A DNA stretch of 64,000 nt from an uncultured Dokdonia sp. (GCF_947496725.1 NZ_CANMDS010000007.1:109572-173571); one strand, 5' to 3'. Positions 26,419-34,544 are shown, counted from the first letter of the stretch. Notes: generated by a model not told the origin, from the sequence alone. Numbers and translations: made by a program.

Positions 26419-26997
26419 TTAGTTCTTTACTTTTATTTTATCTAAGTCTATAGCTTGTTTACTGTCATTTCTTTTTATGTATGGATAAAATCGAAATCTA
26501 TATTTAGTATTAGCGACTTTTGGTGTGCCGTGAATGAAATCGTGCAAAATATTTGTCAAATAGTATCTATCTCCATTTTCAAATTCCAGTTCCCAATATC
26601 CGAAATCAGATATAAGCATTGGCATTCTACTTCCTCGGTCTAGTGCATTTTTGTAATAAATACCTAAGTGATAGATGGATTTTTTTATCTCACTTTTTAA
26701 ATACGCTTTTTTAATACCACAGTGAGTTATAATAATTTTTTCCTTTTCATTGTCTAGAGTGAAAATTGTGTTTTTATTTTCAAAATAATAGTTGAGGTAT
26801 ATTATTAATACAGGGATATTCAATAGTGCAATAAATCCTAAAAACATCCAAAGCCAAATTTCATTATAAATAAAATTAGTTCCGTTACGCCATTTGTAAT
26901 AAATAGGTAAAAAGATAATGATGACTCCAAAAACTCTTAAGTTGTCTAGAGCTATCTTTCTAATTAGTTTGTTGTGTATTTTAAAGTGTTCTCTCAA
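26419..26997 (-). CDS. Hypothetical membrane protein
   Basis: 192 residues starting with TTG at 26995-26997; no in-frame ATG precedes it. Two membrane helices (LRVFGVIIIFLPIYYKW and IWLWMFLGFIALLNIPVLIIYLNYYF) are followed by a beta-rich cytoplasmic domain (KEKIIITHCGIKKAYLKSEIKK, YWELEFENGDRYYLTNILHD) reminiscent of bacterial PH-like or YdbT-type domains. The family is uncertain. It is AT-rich like its neighbours. Confidence 0.6.
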   Translation of the reverse strand: MREHFKIHNKLIRKIALDNLRVFGVIIIFLPIYYKWRNGTNFIYNEIWLWMFLGFIALLNIPVLIIYLNYYFENKNTIFTLDNEKEKIIITHCGIKKAYLKSEIKKSIYHLGIYYKNALDRGSRMPMLISDFGYWELEFENGDRYYLTNILHDFIHGTPKVANTKYRFRFYPYIKRNDSKQAIDLDKIKVKN

Positions 26998-27060
26998 ATA
27001 TTGGTTATGATATTACTACTCTATACAAGTCCAGTACATTCCTTGCTAAGTCTCTATTAA

Positions 27061-27099
27061 TTTGTTTTTTAATTGTCGGCTTAAATATACATTTATTTA
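27061..27099. repeat. Dispersed ~40-bp repeat, copy A
   Basis: TTTGTTTTTTAATTG then TCGGCTTAAATATACATT... matches copy B at 31036-31075 with three substitutions and one indel. Copies A and B bracket the 27.1-31.1 kb genes. Confidence 0.65.
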
Positions 27100-27150
27100 T
27101 GAGGTTAAGGCCTTAGCATCGCATTGCTTACTTTTTTTTGTGAAGTATCC

Positions 27151-27166
27151 CGCTTTCGCGAAAGCG
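27151..27166. repeat. Iterated palindrome copy 11 (exact, divergent gap)
   Basis: An exact core with asymmetric flanks (TCC on the left, TAAA on the right), about 50 bp after repeat copy A. Confidence 0.95.
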
Positions 27167-27182
27167 TAAATGTAAGAACGCG

Positions 27183-27326
27183 AAAAATCACCGATATCAC
27201 AGCATCAAATAACCTTTTAAAACAAGCTATTACCATCATAAAATGAGGAAATCTTTATGATGAAAATTACAAATCACAAGAGTCCCAAAGCTACCGTTAA
27301 GCCTCGTCTAGACAAAGGTGATTTTT
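27183..27326. repeat. 144-bp block with terminal inverted repeats
   Basis: Ends are AAAAATCACC (27183-27192) and GGTGATTTTT (27317-27326), a perfect 10-bp inverted pair. Inside, CATCATAAA (27234-27242) and TTTATGATG (27254-27262) form a 9-bp stem with an 11-nt loop. It could be a degenerate miniature element or a structured RNA. No target-site duplication is obvious. Confidence 0.45.
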
Positions 27327-27328
27327 AA
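27257..27328 (+). CDS. Possible 23-residue micro-ORF
   Basis: ATG ATG at 27257 opens a frame of 23 codons ending TAA at 27326-27328, encoding a basic peptide (MMKITNHKSPKATVKPRLDK and three more residues). A purine-rich GAGGAAA lies 8-14 bp upstream. The start lies in the stem of the inner hairpin. It may be chance; there is no similarity I recognise. Confidence 0.25.
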   Translation: MMKITNHKSPKATVKPRLDKGDF

Positions 27329-27414
27329 CTCAGTTTTTTGTTGTTTAACTTTTTATTAAATTATTTTCAATTATTATACCCTTATTTTTAACTATCAATT
27401 TTATTGTATTGATA

Positions 27415-27433
27415 TTTTGAAGATTCTTCAAAA
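27415..27433. promoter_or_regulatory. Perfect palindrome upstream of the 27464 gene (operator candidate)
   Basis: TTTTGAAGATTCTTCAAAA has 9-bp arms around a single central T and ends 30 bp before the start codon. Confidence 0.45.
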
Positions 27434-27445
27434 TTAGGTAGTGTC

Positions 27446-27463
27446 AATATTAAATTTAATATT
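27446..27463. promoter_or_regulatory. 18-bp perfect palindrome abutting the start codon
   Basis: AATATTAAATTTAATATT is a perfect palindrome immediately followed by the ATG at 27464. In RNA it could pair and mask the start region. AT-richness makes chance possible. Confidence 0.35.
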
Positions 27464-27826
27464 ATGAAAAATTACATTTTAAGTTCAGTTTTAGCGTTAT
27501 TTATTTCAGTCTCTTTGTATGCTCAAGGGCCTCAATCAAATTTTAATGAAGGTGATGTTTTTCAAATAGGTACTGTAGATTATAATAATTACAAGCATAT
27601 CAATTTTCCGAGAGCAAACTTTATTATAAAAAAAGGAGGAATTGCAAATTATGAGAATGTTAAGGGTCAAAGAGTGGTAATAACCTCAATTAAAGAGAAA
27701 AGTAATGGGAAGAAAGTCGCAACAATAAAACTTGCTGATTCAGGAAGGTTTTTTAACAGTCATAAATATATAACTGTAGATGTTGATGCGGCATTAAAAA
27801 ATGAAGAGTTGTTACCTGTTAAATAA
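27464..27826 (+). CDS. Small hypothetical secreted protein
   Basis: 120 residues with a clear signal peptide (MKNYILSSVLALFISVSLYAQ). The mature ~100 residues are beta-rich (GDVFQIGTVDYNNYKHINFP, GQRVVITSIKEKSNGKKVATIKL). No family is recognised. It is monocistronic, with two palindromes before it and a strong terminator after it, which suggests a regulated, discretely transcribed gene. Confidence 0.7.
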   Translation: MKNYILSSVLALFISVSLYAQGPQSNFNEGDVFQIGTVDYNNYKHINFPRANFIIKKGGIANYENVKGQRVVITSIKEKSNGKKVATIKLADSGRFFNSHKYITVDVDAALKNEELLPVK

Positions 27827-27839
27827 AAAATTCACTTTT

Positions 27840-27871
27840 AAAGGCTTTCTAAAATAGAAAGCCTTTTTTAA
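27840..27871 (+). terminator. Rho-independent terminator
   Basis: AAAGGCTTTCTA / TAGAAAGCCTTT stem with a 3-nt loop, followed by further T residues, 14 bp after the stop of the small secreted protein gene. Confidence 0.85.
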
Positions 27872-27981
27872 TATAAGATCTAAAAGACTCTATATAGATT
27901 GTTGTAGATCAATAGTTTTAAGATTCTACTCCAGGCGCACCTAGAGTAACTTGTTTTCTTATTAAAAGAAGGGAAATGGCG

Positions 27982-29610
27982 TTAATCTTTATCTATTATT
28001 GCTGGTAAAATATATTCACTTATCATCTTATCAACATTAGTATGGGCACTGGGACTATTATATGCTGAAGCAGTTATAACGATAACAAATGGGATGTTTT
28101 TGAAAATAAAAATCTTATTTCCACCTCTTCCGCTACAATAAGATGCTTCATATTCTTTGTCGTTATATTTATAGACTTTATTCCAAAATAAATAGCCATA
28201 GTGACCATTTTCTGTTGGTCGTTTTACTTGCTTAGCTAAGCTCTTTTTAACCCATTGTTTACTTAAAATTTGCTTGCCATTCCACTTTCCATTATTCTTA
28301 TATAATTGTCCGTATTTGGCAAAATCAATAGCTCTTAACTGTATCCCGCCAGCGGTATTACCAACTTTTTGAGGTGTGTATTGCCACTTATAATCAGTTA
28401 TATCAAGAGGGTTAAATAGTTTTTTATCTGCATAAGACACTAAACCACTAGGGACAGATTGATGTATGACATCTCCTAGTACCACTACACCTGCTGTAAA
28501 ATAAATGTAGTCTTCTCCTATAGTTCTATCTTGTTGCATAGGTAAATCAAGTGTAAATTTTACCCAATTTTTTGTAGGGTACATATTTTCTTCATTTCCA
28601 GGGTTACTATAGTCTGCATCATCACCAAGAAGCCCAGAACTCATTGTTAAAAGAGATTTTAAGGTTATGGCATCTTTTTTAGGGCTATAATTATCAAAAG
28701 ACTTTAGGTTGTAAAAATCTTTTAATAAGACGTTTTCGTTTTTTATGAAACCCTCTTCAATTGCAATTCCCATGATTGTTGAAGCAATAGTTTTACCCAC
28801 AGATCTTGGGTCGTGCAAGCTATTTCTGTTTTCACCATTAAAGTATTCTTCTATTAAAAGCTTATTTTCTTTTATAACCACTATGCCATTAATATCTTCA
28901 AAACGTCCTTGTGCAATTTTTTTGTTTAGAGCTTCTATTTTAGTACTGTTGTAAGTATCATTAGATAATTCCCAGCCACTATCAGGTTGTATTTTTTGAA
29001 CGGGTACTAAGCTTTTATCTATAAAGGCTTGTGTGTTAATAGTACCTTTTGCAAGAATCTCGCCTATCTTTAATGTATCTTCTTTTATATATGGTCTTAC
29101 TTCGATATTTAAAGAATGATTGCCTTCTAGAAGAACATCTTGACCTCCTCCTAGTTTCATAAACTTTGACCACATAAACCAACCCCAAAAGTCAATTTGT
29201 GTAGGATACACTAATGGTACTAAATGTTTGAGTTGCGTAGTTTTTGAGTCTATTGTTCCTGCTCCCTTGTTTAGGTTTTCTACATAAATTACTTCACCAT
29301 CAACTAAAAATGAAAACTGAAAATTTCCCTTATTTAATAATTGATCTTGTGATAAGTGTGGTGCTAGCAGTTTAATACTTTCAATAAGGGGTTTTTCTAA
29401 GGTAAAGTCAATGCTGAGAAATTTATCTTTATTGAGAGTAAAACTGTTTGAATAATTATTTGATGTAGGCTTATTTTTTTTAAAGTCAACTTTTGTAAAA
29501 TGCAAATTCTCTATTTCATTTGTTTGAGAATTTTTTGCGGTTGATTGCGTCCTACCTTTGCAAGATATTATTAAACAAGCAAGGAGCACTAAGTAATAGT
29601 TTGAGTTCAT
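27982..29610 (-). CDS. Serine hydrolase (beta-lactamase/PBP-like) lipoprotein
   Basis: 542 residues from the ATG at 29608-29610, which gives a lipoprotein signal (MNSNYYLVLLACLIISCKG). An in-frame start 12 codons earlier would spoil it. An N-terminal beta-rich region (~200 residues) precedes a class C/PBP-type serine hydrolase domain: DPRSVGKTIAST carries Ser-x-x-Lys, followed by LKSLLTMSSGL, DYIYFTAGVVVLGDVIHQS and a HYGYLFWN/GRGGNKIFIF C-terminal part. It would be an extracytoplasmic esterase or peptidase; the substrate is unknown. The neighbouring 7-TM AraC protein is a likely regulator. Confidence 0.85.
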   Translation of the reverse strand: MNSNYYLVLLACLIISCKGRTQSTAKNSQTNEIENLHFTKVDFKKNKPTSNNYSNSFTLNKDKFLSIDFTLEKPLIESIKLLAPHLSQDQLLNKGNFQFSFLVDGEVIYVENLNKGAGTIDSKTTQLKHLVPLVYPTQIDFWGWFMWSKFMKLGGGQDVLLEGNHSLNIEVRPYIKEDTLKIGEILAKGTINTQAFIDKSLVPVQKIQPDSGWELSNDTYNSTKIEALNKKIAQGRFEDINGIVVIKENKLLIEEYFNGENRNSLHDPRSVGKTIASTIMGIAIEEGFIKNENVLLKDFYNLKSFDNYSPKKDAITLKSLLTMSSGLLGDDADYSNPGNEENMYPTKNWVKFTLDLPMQQDRTIGEDYIYFTAGVVVLGDVIHQSVPSGLVSYADKKLFNPLDITDYKWQYTPQKVGNTAGGIQLRAIDFAKYGQLYKNNGKWNGKQILSKQWVKKSLAKQVKRPTENGHYGYLFWNKVYKYNDKEYEASYCSGRGGNKIFIFKNIPFVIVITASAYNSPSAHTNVDKMISEYILPAIIDKD

Positions 29611-29700
29611 AAATGTTATTTGATTTTTGATTGAAATATTCATCAAATCTAGTACTTAAGTAAAGTATCAAAAGCCCCATATTATAGAATGGCACTAATT

Positions 29701-30864
29701 TTAATCCTTCTTAGGGGTACTTTTTATTGACTTTTTATAATATATAGGAGTTACGCCCGTAATATTTTTGAAAACCCTATTAAAAGTAGTTTTTGAATTG
29801 AAACCGCATTCATAAGACATTCCTAATAGCGTTATATGATTGTATTTATCACTGTGTAATTTATCAATAATGGCATTTACACGATATTCATTTACAAAGT
29901 CAGAAAAGTTTTTACCTAAGCCATCGTTTATTATTTTGGACAATAAATTGGGATGTATATTGAGATTATCAGCCAGAGACTTTAATGTTAATTCTGAATT
30001 AAGGTAAAAAAGATTAGTTTCCATCTGTTCTTTAAGCCAAGATGCTTTGGTTAATATTTCTTCAGAGGGACTTTTTGTGGTTTCTTGAGATGATTTAGTC
30101 TTGTAAATATCATTTTGTTTGTTAGCCTCAAGTAAAATTATTTCAGGTCTTAAAAATGCTTCTGCACTAATCCAAATTGTTATAATAGAGAGTAGCATAT
30201 AAATAGGGTAATAGTCACTTATATCTAATTGAAAATCATAGATTATATAGTCTATAAACGTATAGGGCACTAATAAAAACCAAAGTATTGCAAATAAGAT
30301 AAGTAATCTGTACAACCACCTTAAACTATATGCATCATTATTACTATAGTTTTTCTTGAGCCAAGAATGATAGGTTTTTATTAATCTAAGTGCATAAATA
30401 CAATAGGTTATAATAGAGATAATTGCCAGAAGTTGAGTAATAGGCATTAGTATAAGATAAGTTTCTGTTTCTATACCAATAACATTATTTGAAAGAGCAT
30501 CTTGACTAATAATAATATGTACGCATAGTTCTATAATTACAGGCAAGAAATGAATACTATCTCTCTTAGAAAGGTGATAACTAAAGTTAGTTGTCTTTTT
30601 TACATATAAATATAATAATGGACCAAGAGCTAATGAATAGTTCAACGGTATTAAGTAAAAATGTGGTAGATAATTTGTTATTTGAAAATCTATACTCAAT
30701 ACCCATATATTCCAAAAAACAATAATGAACGTTACTAGGCCCAGTAATACATTAGCCTTTTGATTTATCCGCCTAGTGAAAATAAGTAGTAGCCCAAATG
30801 TGAAACCTATAAATACAGATGCTATTATAATAAGGTTAAAAAAATTTAAATTGAATTCACACAT
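29701..30864 (-). CDS. AraC-type regulator with N-terminal seven-TM domain
   Basis: 387 residues. About seven hydrophobic helices fill residues ~8-235 (LIIIASVFIGFTFGLLLIFT, VLLGLVTFIIVFWNIWVLSI, YYPIYMLLSIITIWISAEAF). The C-terminal AraC HTH domain follows at ~285-380 (LKSLADNLNIHPNLLSKIINDGLGKNFSDFVNEYRVNAIIDKL, LGMSYECGFNSKTTFNRVFKNITGVTPIYY). This membrane-bound one-component design is common in Bacteroidota. It is adjacent to, and on the same strand as, the serine hydrolase gene. Confidence 0.9.
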   Translation of the reverse strand: MCEFNLNFFNLIIIASVFIGFTFGLLLIFTRRINQKANVLLGLVTFIIVFWNIWVLSIDFQITNYLPHFYLIPLNYSLALGPLLYLYVKKTTNFSYHLSKRDSIHFLPVIIELCVHIIISQDALSNNVIGIETETYLILMPITQLLAIISIITYCIYALRLIKTYHSWLKKNYSNNDAYSLRWLYRLLILFAILWFLLVPYTFIDYIIYDFQLDISDYYPIYMLLSIITIWISAEAFLRPEIILLEANKQNDIYKTKSSQETTKSPSEEILTKASWLKEQMETNLFYLNSELTLKSLADNLNIHPNLLSKIINDGLGKNFSDFVNEYRVNAIIDKLHSDKYNHITLLGMSYECGFNSKTTFNRVFKNITGVTPIYYKKSIKSTPKKD

Positions 30865-30938
30865 TAATAAATGACGTTCTTTTTACAATACGAAGCTTAT
30901 CAAAAGCTAGCCTTTGATAACGTGATTAGTAAAACACT

Positions 30939-30990
30939 CTTGGTTTTAATTTGTAAAGCTCGTTGTACAACTGGCCACTTTAAAACCAAG
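30939..30990. repeat. 11-bp inverted repeat with internal TTGTACAA
   Basis: CTTGGTTTTAA (30939-30949) pairs perfectly with TTAAAACCAAG (30980-30990). The 30-nt loop itself contains the palindrome TTGTACAA (30963-30970). It has no poly-T exit on either strand, so it is not a standard terminator. Confidence 0.6.
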
Positions 30991-30997
30991 CGAAGCT

Positions 30998-31013
30998 CCC
31001 GGTAACGACCGGG
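30998..31013. repeat. GC-rich hairpin CCCGG-N6-CCGGG
   Basis: A 5-bp perfect GC stem around TAACGA, 8 bp after the previous inverted repeat, in otherwise AT-rich DNA. Confidence 0.45.
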
Positions 31014-31035
31014 ATTGCTAGATAGCCTGTATTGT

Positions 31036-31075
31036 TTTGTTGTTTAATTGATTGGCTTAAATATACACTTATTTA
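31036..31075. repeat. Dispersed ~40-bp repeat, copy B
   Basis: Near-identical to 27061-27099 (shared GGCTTAAATATACA and TTATTTA). It is also followed by a palindrome copy ~50 bp later, as copy A is. Confidence 0.65.
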
Positions 31076-31125
31076 AGACGCTATGGTTTTATCTTCGGGT
31101 GGCTCAATTTTTCTGGAGGGGATCC

Positions 31126-31141
31126 CGCTTTCGCGAAAGCG
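31126..31141. repeat. Iterated palindrome copy 12 (exact, intergenic)
   Basis: An exact core preceded by GATCC and followed by TACTTAA, 64 bp downstream (minus sense) of the sulfatase stop codon. Confidence 0.95.
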
Positions 31142-31204
31142 TACTTAAGATTCTCTGTAACGATAACTCATTGCGCTAAAAATAAACTTAGTAGCTTCTG
31201 GAGC

Positions 31205-32503
31205 TTAATTTCTTATCCCGTTCAGTTCGGTTTCCAATGCTGTTTTTATGGCGTTTTGGGTAGTTGTAAGTGTTCCGTTTAATAAATTCTCTTGTTCGTA
31301 AGGATCACTAGTAAGATCATAAAGTTGGGCATCGCCATCAATGGTTTGGAAAAGCTTATAATCACCATTGCTTATAGTCCAGAGGTTGTTTACTCCGTCA
31401 TCTTTTTCACAATATTGATAATCTCTTATACTGGCTGACTGTGACAGTAGGGTTTTAAAACTTTTACTATCATTAATACTGCTACTAGAGACACCAGCTA
31501 GTTGTGCAATTGTGGTAAATACGTCTGTACTTGTTATTAAGTTGTGATCACTACCTGTTCTTAAAACTCCTTTGCCAGCTATAAATAGTGGTACATTTAT
31601 ACCACCTTGATTAAGGGAGCCTTTTGCCGTAAAGAAGCTATATGGATTTTGTGCTACCTCATTAGGGGTGCCATTATCTCCTATAAAAATAAGTACAGTA
31701 TTGTCTTTTTCTTCTTCAGGTAAAGAATCTAGTAGTTTCCCTATCTGAAAATCTATAGCCTCTATTGCAGCCATATAGTATGGTGTTTCATCCATTCCAT
31801 CTGTAAAAGGTGGCAAGTTGCCTTGAGAGTGCATATCGCTAGGTGGTACGTGATAAGGCGTGTGAGGGGCATTATAGGCTAGCCATAAAAACCAGGGCTT
31901 GTCTTGTGCATTTACCCAGTTTATAGCTAGGTCTGTAAATTTTGTAGTAGCATACGCTGTCTCGATATTGCTCACTCCATCTTCTGTAAGTAGCCAGTTA
32001 TAGTAACTTTGTGGCTCACCTCTTAATAGTCCAGCGTAGTAATCAATACCAAATACCTCTGGATTAAAGGTGCTACTATTGCCAGAAAGATGCCATTTAC
32101 CTATAATAGCGGTCGCATAGTCATTGCTACTTTCTTCGGTAATATATTGCTGCAAACTTCTTTCTGATAGATTAATCTCATCACCAGCCCATTTTACCCC
32201 TGTTCTATAACCGTATTTACCAGTAAGTATAGAAGCCCTAGTAGGGGAGCAGGTAGGATAAGACCAGAAATTAGAAAAAGAGAGTCCTTCATTTCTAATG
32301 GCATCTATGTGAGGAGTAAGAGGTTTTATGGTTCCTTCTGTAAATCCTGATATTGCATCCTTTCCTAAATCATCTGCTATAATAAATAAAATGTTTGGAG
32401 CATTTTCTGTGTTATCATTTGTTGACTGTGTTACTGATGTCTCATCTGTAGAGCTACAACCTAGAAGGAGCAGTAAAGAGCAGCTCAAAAAGTAAAATTT
32501 CAT
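31205..32503 (-). CDS. Sulfatase (arylsulfatase-type) lipoprotein
   Basis: 432 residues. Lipobox LLLLGC with Cys16. NILFIIADDLG holds the metal aspartates (44-45). SYPTCSPTRASILTGKYG contains the sulfatase signature Cys-x-Pro-x-Arg with Cys85 as the residue converted to formylglycine. GKWHL, APHTPYHVPP and FIGDNGTP complete the active site. It should hydrolyse sulfate esters at the cell surface, plausibly of algal polysaccharides. No maturase (anSME) is in the window. The di-haem peroxidase gene ends 14 bp upstream, so both are likely in one operon. Confidence 0.93.
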   Translation of the reverse strand: MKFYFLSCSLLLLLGCSSTDETSVTQSTNDNTENAPNILFIIADDLGKDAISGFTEGTIKPLTPHIDAIRNEGLSFSNFWSYPTCSPTRASILTGKYGYRTGVKWAGDEINLSERSLQQYITEESSNDYATAIIGKWHLSGNSSTFNPEVFGIDYYAGLLRGEPQSYYNWLLTEDGVSNIETAYATTKFTDLAINWVNAQDKPWFLWLAYNAPHTPYHVPPSDMHSQGNLPPFTDGMDETPYYMAAIEAIDFQIGKLLDSLPEEEKDNTVLIFIGDNGTPNEVAQNPYSFFTAKGSLNQGGINVPLFIAGKGVLRTGSDHNLITSTDVFTTIAQLAGVSSSSINDSKSFKTLLSQSASIRDYQYCEKDDGVNNLWTISNGDYKLFQTIDGDAQLYDLTSDPYEQENLLNGTLTTTQNAIKTALETELNGIRN

Positions 32504-32517
32504 AAAATAGGAGATAT

Positions 32518-33738
32518 TTAGTTGAAAGGGTTGCTGTATTTCTCATCACTTATCATTTGTATATCTGTAAGTGTATTAAGAAAAGCAACAAGAGCATTTT
32601 GTTCTGCTTGTGTGAAGTTAAACTGGCCCACCTCACCATTTGAGTTTACGAGAGGAGTGATAAGGCTAGAATGATTTTTTATCCCAGAACTATAATGGCT
32701 CACTACTTCCTCAAGGGTAGGAAATCTACCGTCGTGCATATATGGCGGAGTTATACCTATATTTTTAAGAGAAGGCACTTTAAACTTCCCTATGTCATTA
32801 GGATTTCCAGTAGCTTCATTTACACCTAAGTCTGTTGTAGATGTCGCATCTAGGCCATTTGTTGTAGCAAAAGAAGTAAGTGTAAAATTAATATTAGGTA
32901 ATGGGCCTACAAAAGCTTCTGTTTGATGGCAAGCGGCACAGTTTGCCATCTCACCATTAGTAAGTTCTCTAGGTATAAAAAAGAGCTGTTTTCCTTGGTT
33001 TTCTTCCGTTGTAAAACTTGGAAAAGGAGCAAGAGGAGAAGAAACTTCACTTCTCGCTTGATCATACCTAGAGGTGGTACTTACCATACTTCTTACAAAC
33101 TGAGCGAGCGCACTAGAAATTCTGTCTGTGTTAATTGTAGCGTCTCCAAAGGCTTCACTCATTAATGGTGGGTAATACTCTTGGTCATTTACTATCTGGA
33201 CAAGCTCTGTGAGGGTTAGTCCCATCTCTACTTCATCTTGAAAAGGCATTAATACTTGTTCTTCTAGCGTTTGTGCTCGTTCATCCCAAAAAAACTGTCC
33301 GTCGGCATAAAATCTAGCATTTGCAAGACCCATAGAATGTCTTCTAGTAAATTCACCATCAAAACCTTCACTTAAAACACGTACGTCAGAAAAACCGTTT
33401 GCAGCTTGATGACAAGACGCGCAAGAGGTTGAACCATTTGCGCTTAATTTTTTATCATAAAAAAGTACTCTCCCCAGTGTTGCTCCTGCATCTGTAACTA
33501 CGTTGTTGCTTGGCGTGTTGTCATAAGCCGTTACAGCCTGAAACTGGAACTGATCAGGAAATTGACTCTCTGTATAGTAATCAGGAAGTTCAATATTTGC
33601 ATAGTTAAAATAATCCTCAGGTAAGTTTAATTCTGCTAGTTGATTATCATCTATTGGAGTATACTGCTCATCATCTGTAGTGCTACAAGAGCAAAGAACA
33701 ATTACCATAAGTAAGAGCGTTGCGATAAGATTTTTCAT
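32518..33738 (-). CDS. Di-haem cytochrome c peroxidase/MauG-family lipoprotein
   Basis: 406 residues with a lipoprotein signal (LCSCSTTDD). There are two c-type haem motifs: CASCH (Cys106, Cys109, His110) and CAACH (Cys267, Cys270, His271). Other family marks include GRVLFYDKKLSANGS, FFWDERAQTLEEQVLMPFQD, MGLTL, KFKVPSLKNIGITPPYMHDGRFPTLEEVV and a final Met/His region. It reduces peroxides, or oxidises a partner, in the periplasm. It leads the sulfatase gene; the functional link is not obvious. Confidence 0.92.
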   Translation of the reverse strand: MKNLIATLLLMVIVLCSCSTTDDEQYTPIDDNQLAELNLPEDYFNYANIELPDYYTESQFPDQFQFQAVTAYDNTPSNNVVTDAGATLGRVLFYDKKLSANGSTSCASCHQAANGFSDVRVLSEGFDGEFTRRHSMGLANARFYADGQFFWDERAQTLEEQVLMPFQDEVEMGLTLTELVQIVNDQEYYPPLMSEAFGDATINTDRISSALAQFVRSMVSTTSRYDQARSEVSSPLAPFPSFTTEENQGKQLFFIPRELTNGEMANCAACHQTEAFVGPLPNINFTLTSFATTNGLDATSTTDLGVNEATGNPNDIGKFKVPSLKNIGITPPYMHDGRFPTLEEVVSHYSSGIKNHSSLITPLVNSNGEVGQFNFTQAEQNALVAFLNTLTDIQMISDEKYSNPFN

Positions 33739-33854
33739 AAAGAGAGAGTTGGTTAGTCCTTATGTTAAGACGCAGTTTTTATGAAAAGGTTTAATGGAGA
33801 GATATTACAAGCTCGTTTTGTGTTTGTAAAGTTATTTGATTTGAAATGTAAATA

Positions 33855-33870
33855 CGCTTTCGCGAAAGCG
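33855..33870. repeat. Iterated palindrome copy 13 (exact, intergenic)
   Basis: An exact core with TA flanks on both sides giving a 20-bp palindrome, in the gap upstream of the peroxidase gene. Confidence 0.95.
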
Positions 33871-33970
33871 TACATAGAACTATAACCACCGCAATTTAAT
33901 TTCTTCCATCTTAATGGCAACTAGTATAATAGCAGCTACATCCTCCATTCATCGCCAAAAAACAAGCCAT

Positions 33971-34001
33971 AAAAAAAGCCTCCCAAGATTAAAAGGAGGC
34001 T
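33971..34001 (-). terminator. Rho-independent terminator of the DUF4293 gene
   Basis: On the minus strand, AGCCTCC / GGAGGCT with an 11-nt loop is followed by TTTTTT, 34 bp past the DUF4293 stop. Confidence 0.85.
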
Positions 34002-34034
34002 TCTACGCACTAATAAAACTAAGATTTTATAAGT

Positions 34035-34445
34035 CTATCGTAATCTATCTACAGATTTTACAAGATCTTCATCGCGCTTGATTGCCTTGTTTGCCAAGAC
34101 TAGTAAAACGATAGAAACAAGCGGAATGATCATCCCAATACCCTTCTCAAGAACCGCCGTCCCTCCAGATAAGATTTGTGATCGATATACCAATACACCT
34201 AATAAAACAAAGTTTAATAAGATATTAAGACGTCCTAAGACGAATTGGTTTTGTCTTTTGCTCCATAAAAATATGGAAATAAATGAGAGTACAGCACTTA
34301 CACTAAAAAGAGTAATATAAAGTACCTCATCTGCAGCCCATACAGCTTCACCCGTAGCATCTGCATATAGGCTAAAGGCATACGGCAAGCCTAAAGAGGC
34401 AAGCGCTGCAAGTAATAAATAAACGGTTTGAATACGTTGTATCAA
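34035..34445 (-). CDS. DUF4293 membrane protein
   Basis: 136 residues starting MIQRIQTVYLLLAALASLGLP, the usual opening of DUF4293. The start codon is TTG (34443-34445); no in-frame ATG is close. Four membrane helices are visible, the last MIIPLVSIVLLVLANKAI, then a short charged tail. The family is Bacteroidota-specific and of unknown function, and it typically lies beside rho as here, divergently transcribed. Confidence 0.9.
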   Translation of the reverse strand: MIQRIQTVYLLLAALASLGLPYAFSLYADATGEAVWAADEVLYITLFSVSAVLSFISIFLWSKRQNQFVLGRLNILLNFVLLGVLVYRSQILSGGTAVLEKGIGMIIPLVSIVLLVLANKAIKRDEDLVKSVDRLR

Positions 34446-34544
34446 ATCTTTTACATTTTTTATATACCAGCAAAAATAAGTTTCATTTTGTGATATTGCT
34501 AAGAAAACTTTAAAAATAAAATTGTATCATTGTTGTATAATATC

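Larger units (their letters stand above)
26998..27463. other. Repeat-rich 466-bp divergent gap
   Basis: Holds, in order, repeat copy A (27061-27099), palindrome copy 11 (27151), a 144-bp block bounded by AAAAATCACC/GGTGATTTTT with an inner hairpin and a 23-codon frame, and two perfect palindromes directly before the 27464 gene. No ordinary gene is seen. Confidence 0.6.
30865..31204. other. Repeat-bearing 340-bp gap
   Basis: Contains an 11-bp inverted repeat (30939-30990), a GC-rich hairpin (30998-31013), repeat copy B (31036-31075) and palindrome copy 12 (31126). No coding frame is supported. Confidence 0.6.

Noticed and set aside
30998..31040. Possible tRNA-like hairpin after GGTAACGACCGGG
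   Set aside because: No cloverleaf, T-arm consensus or acceptor pairing could be built.
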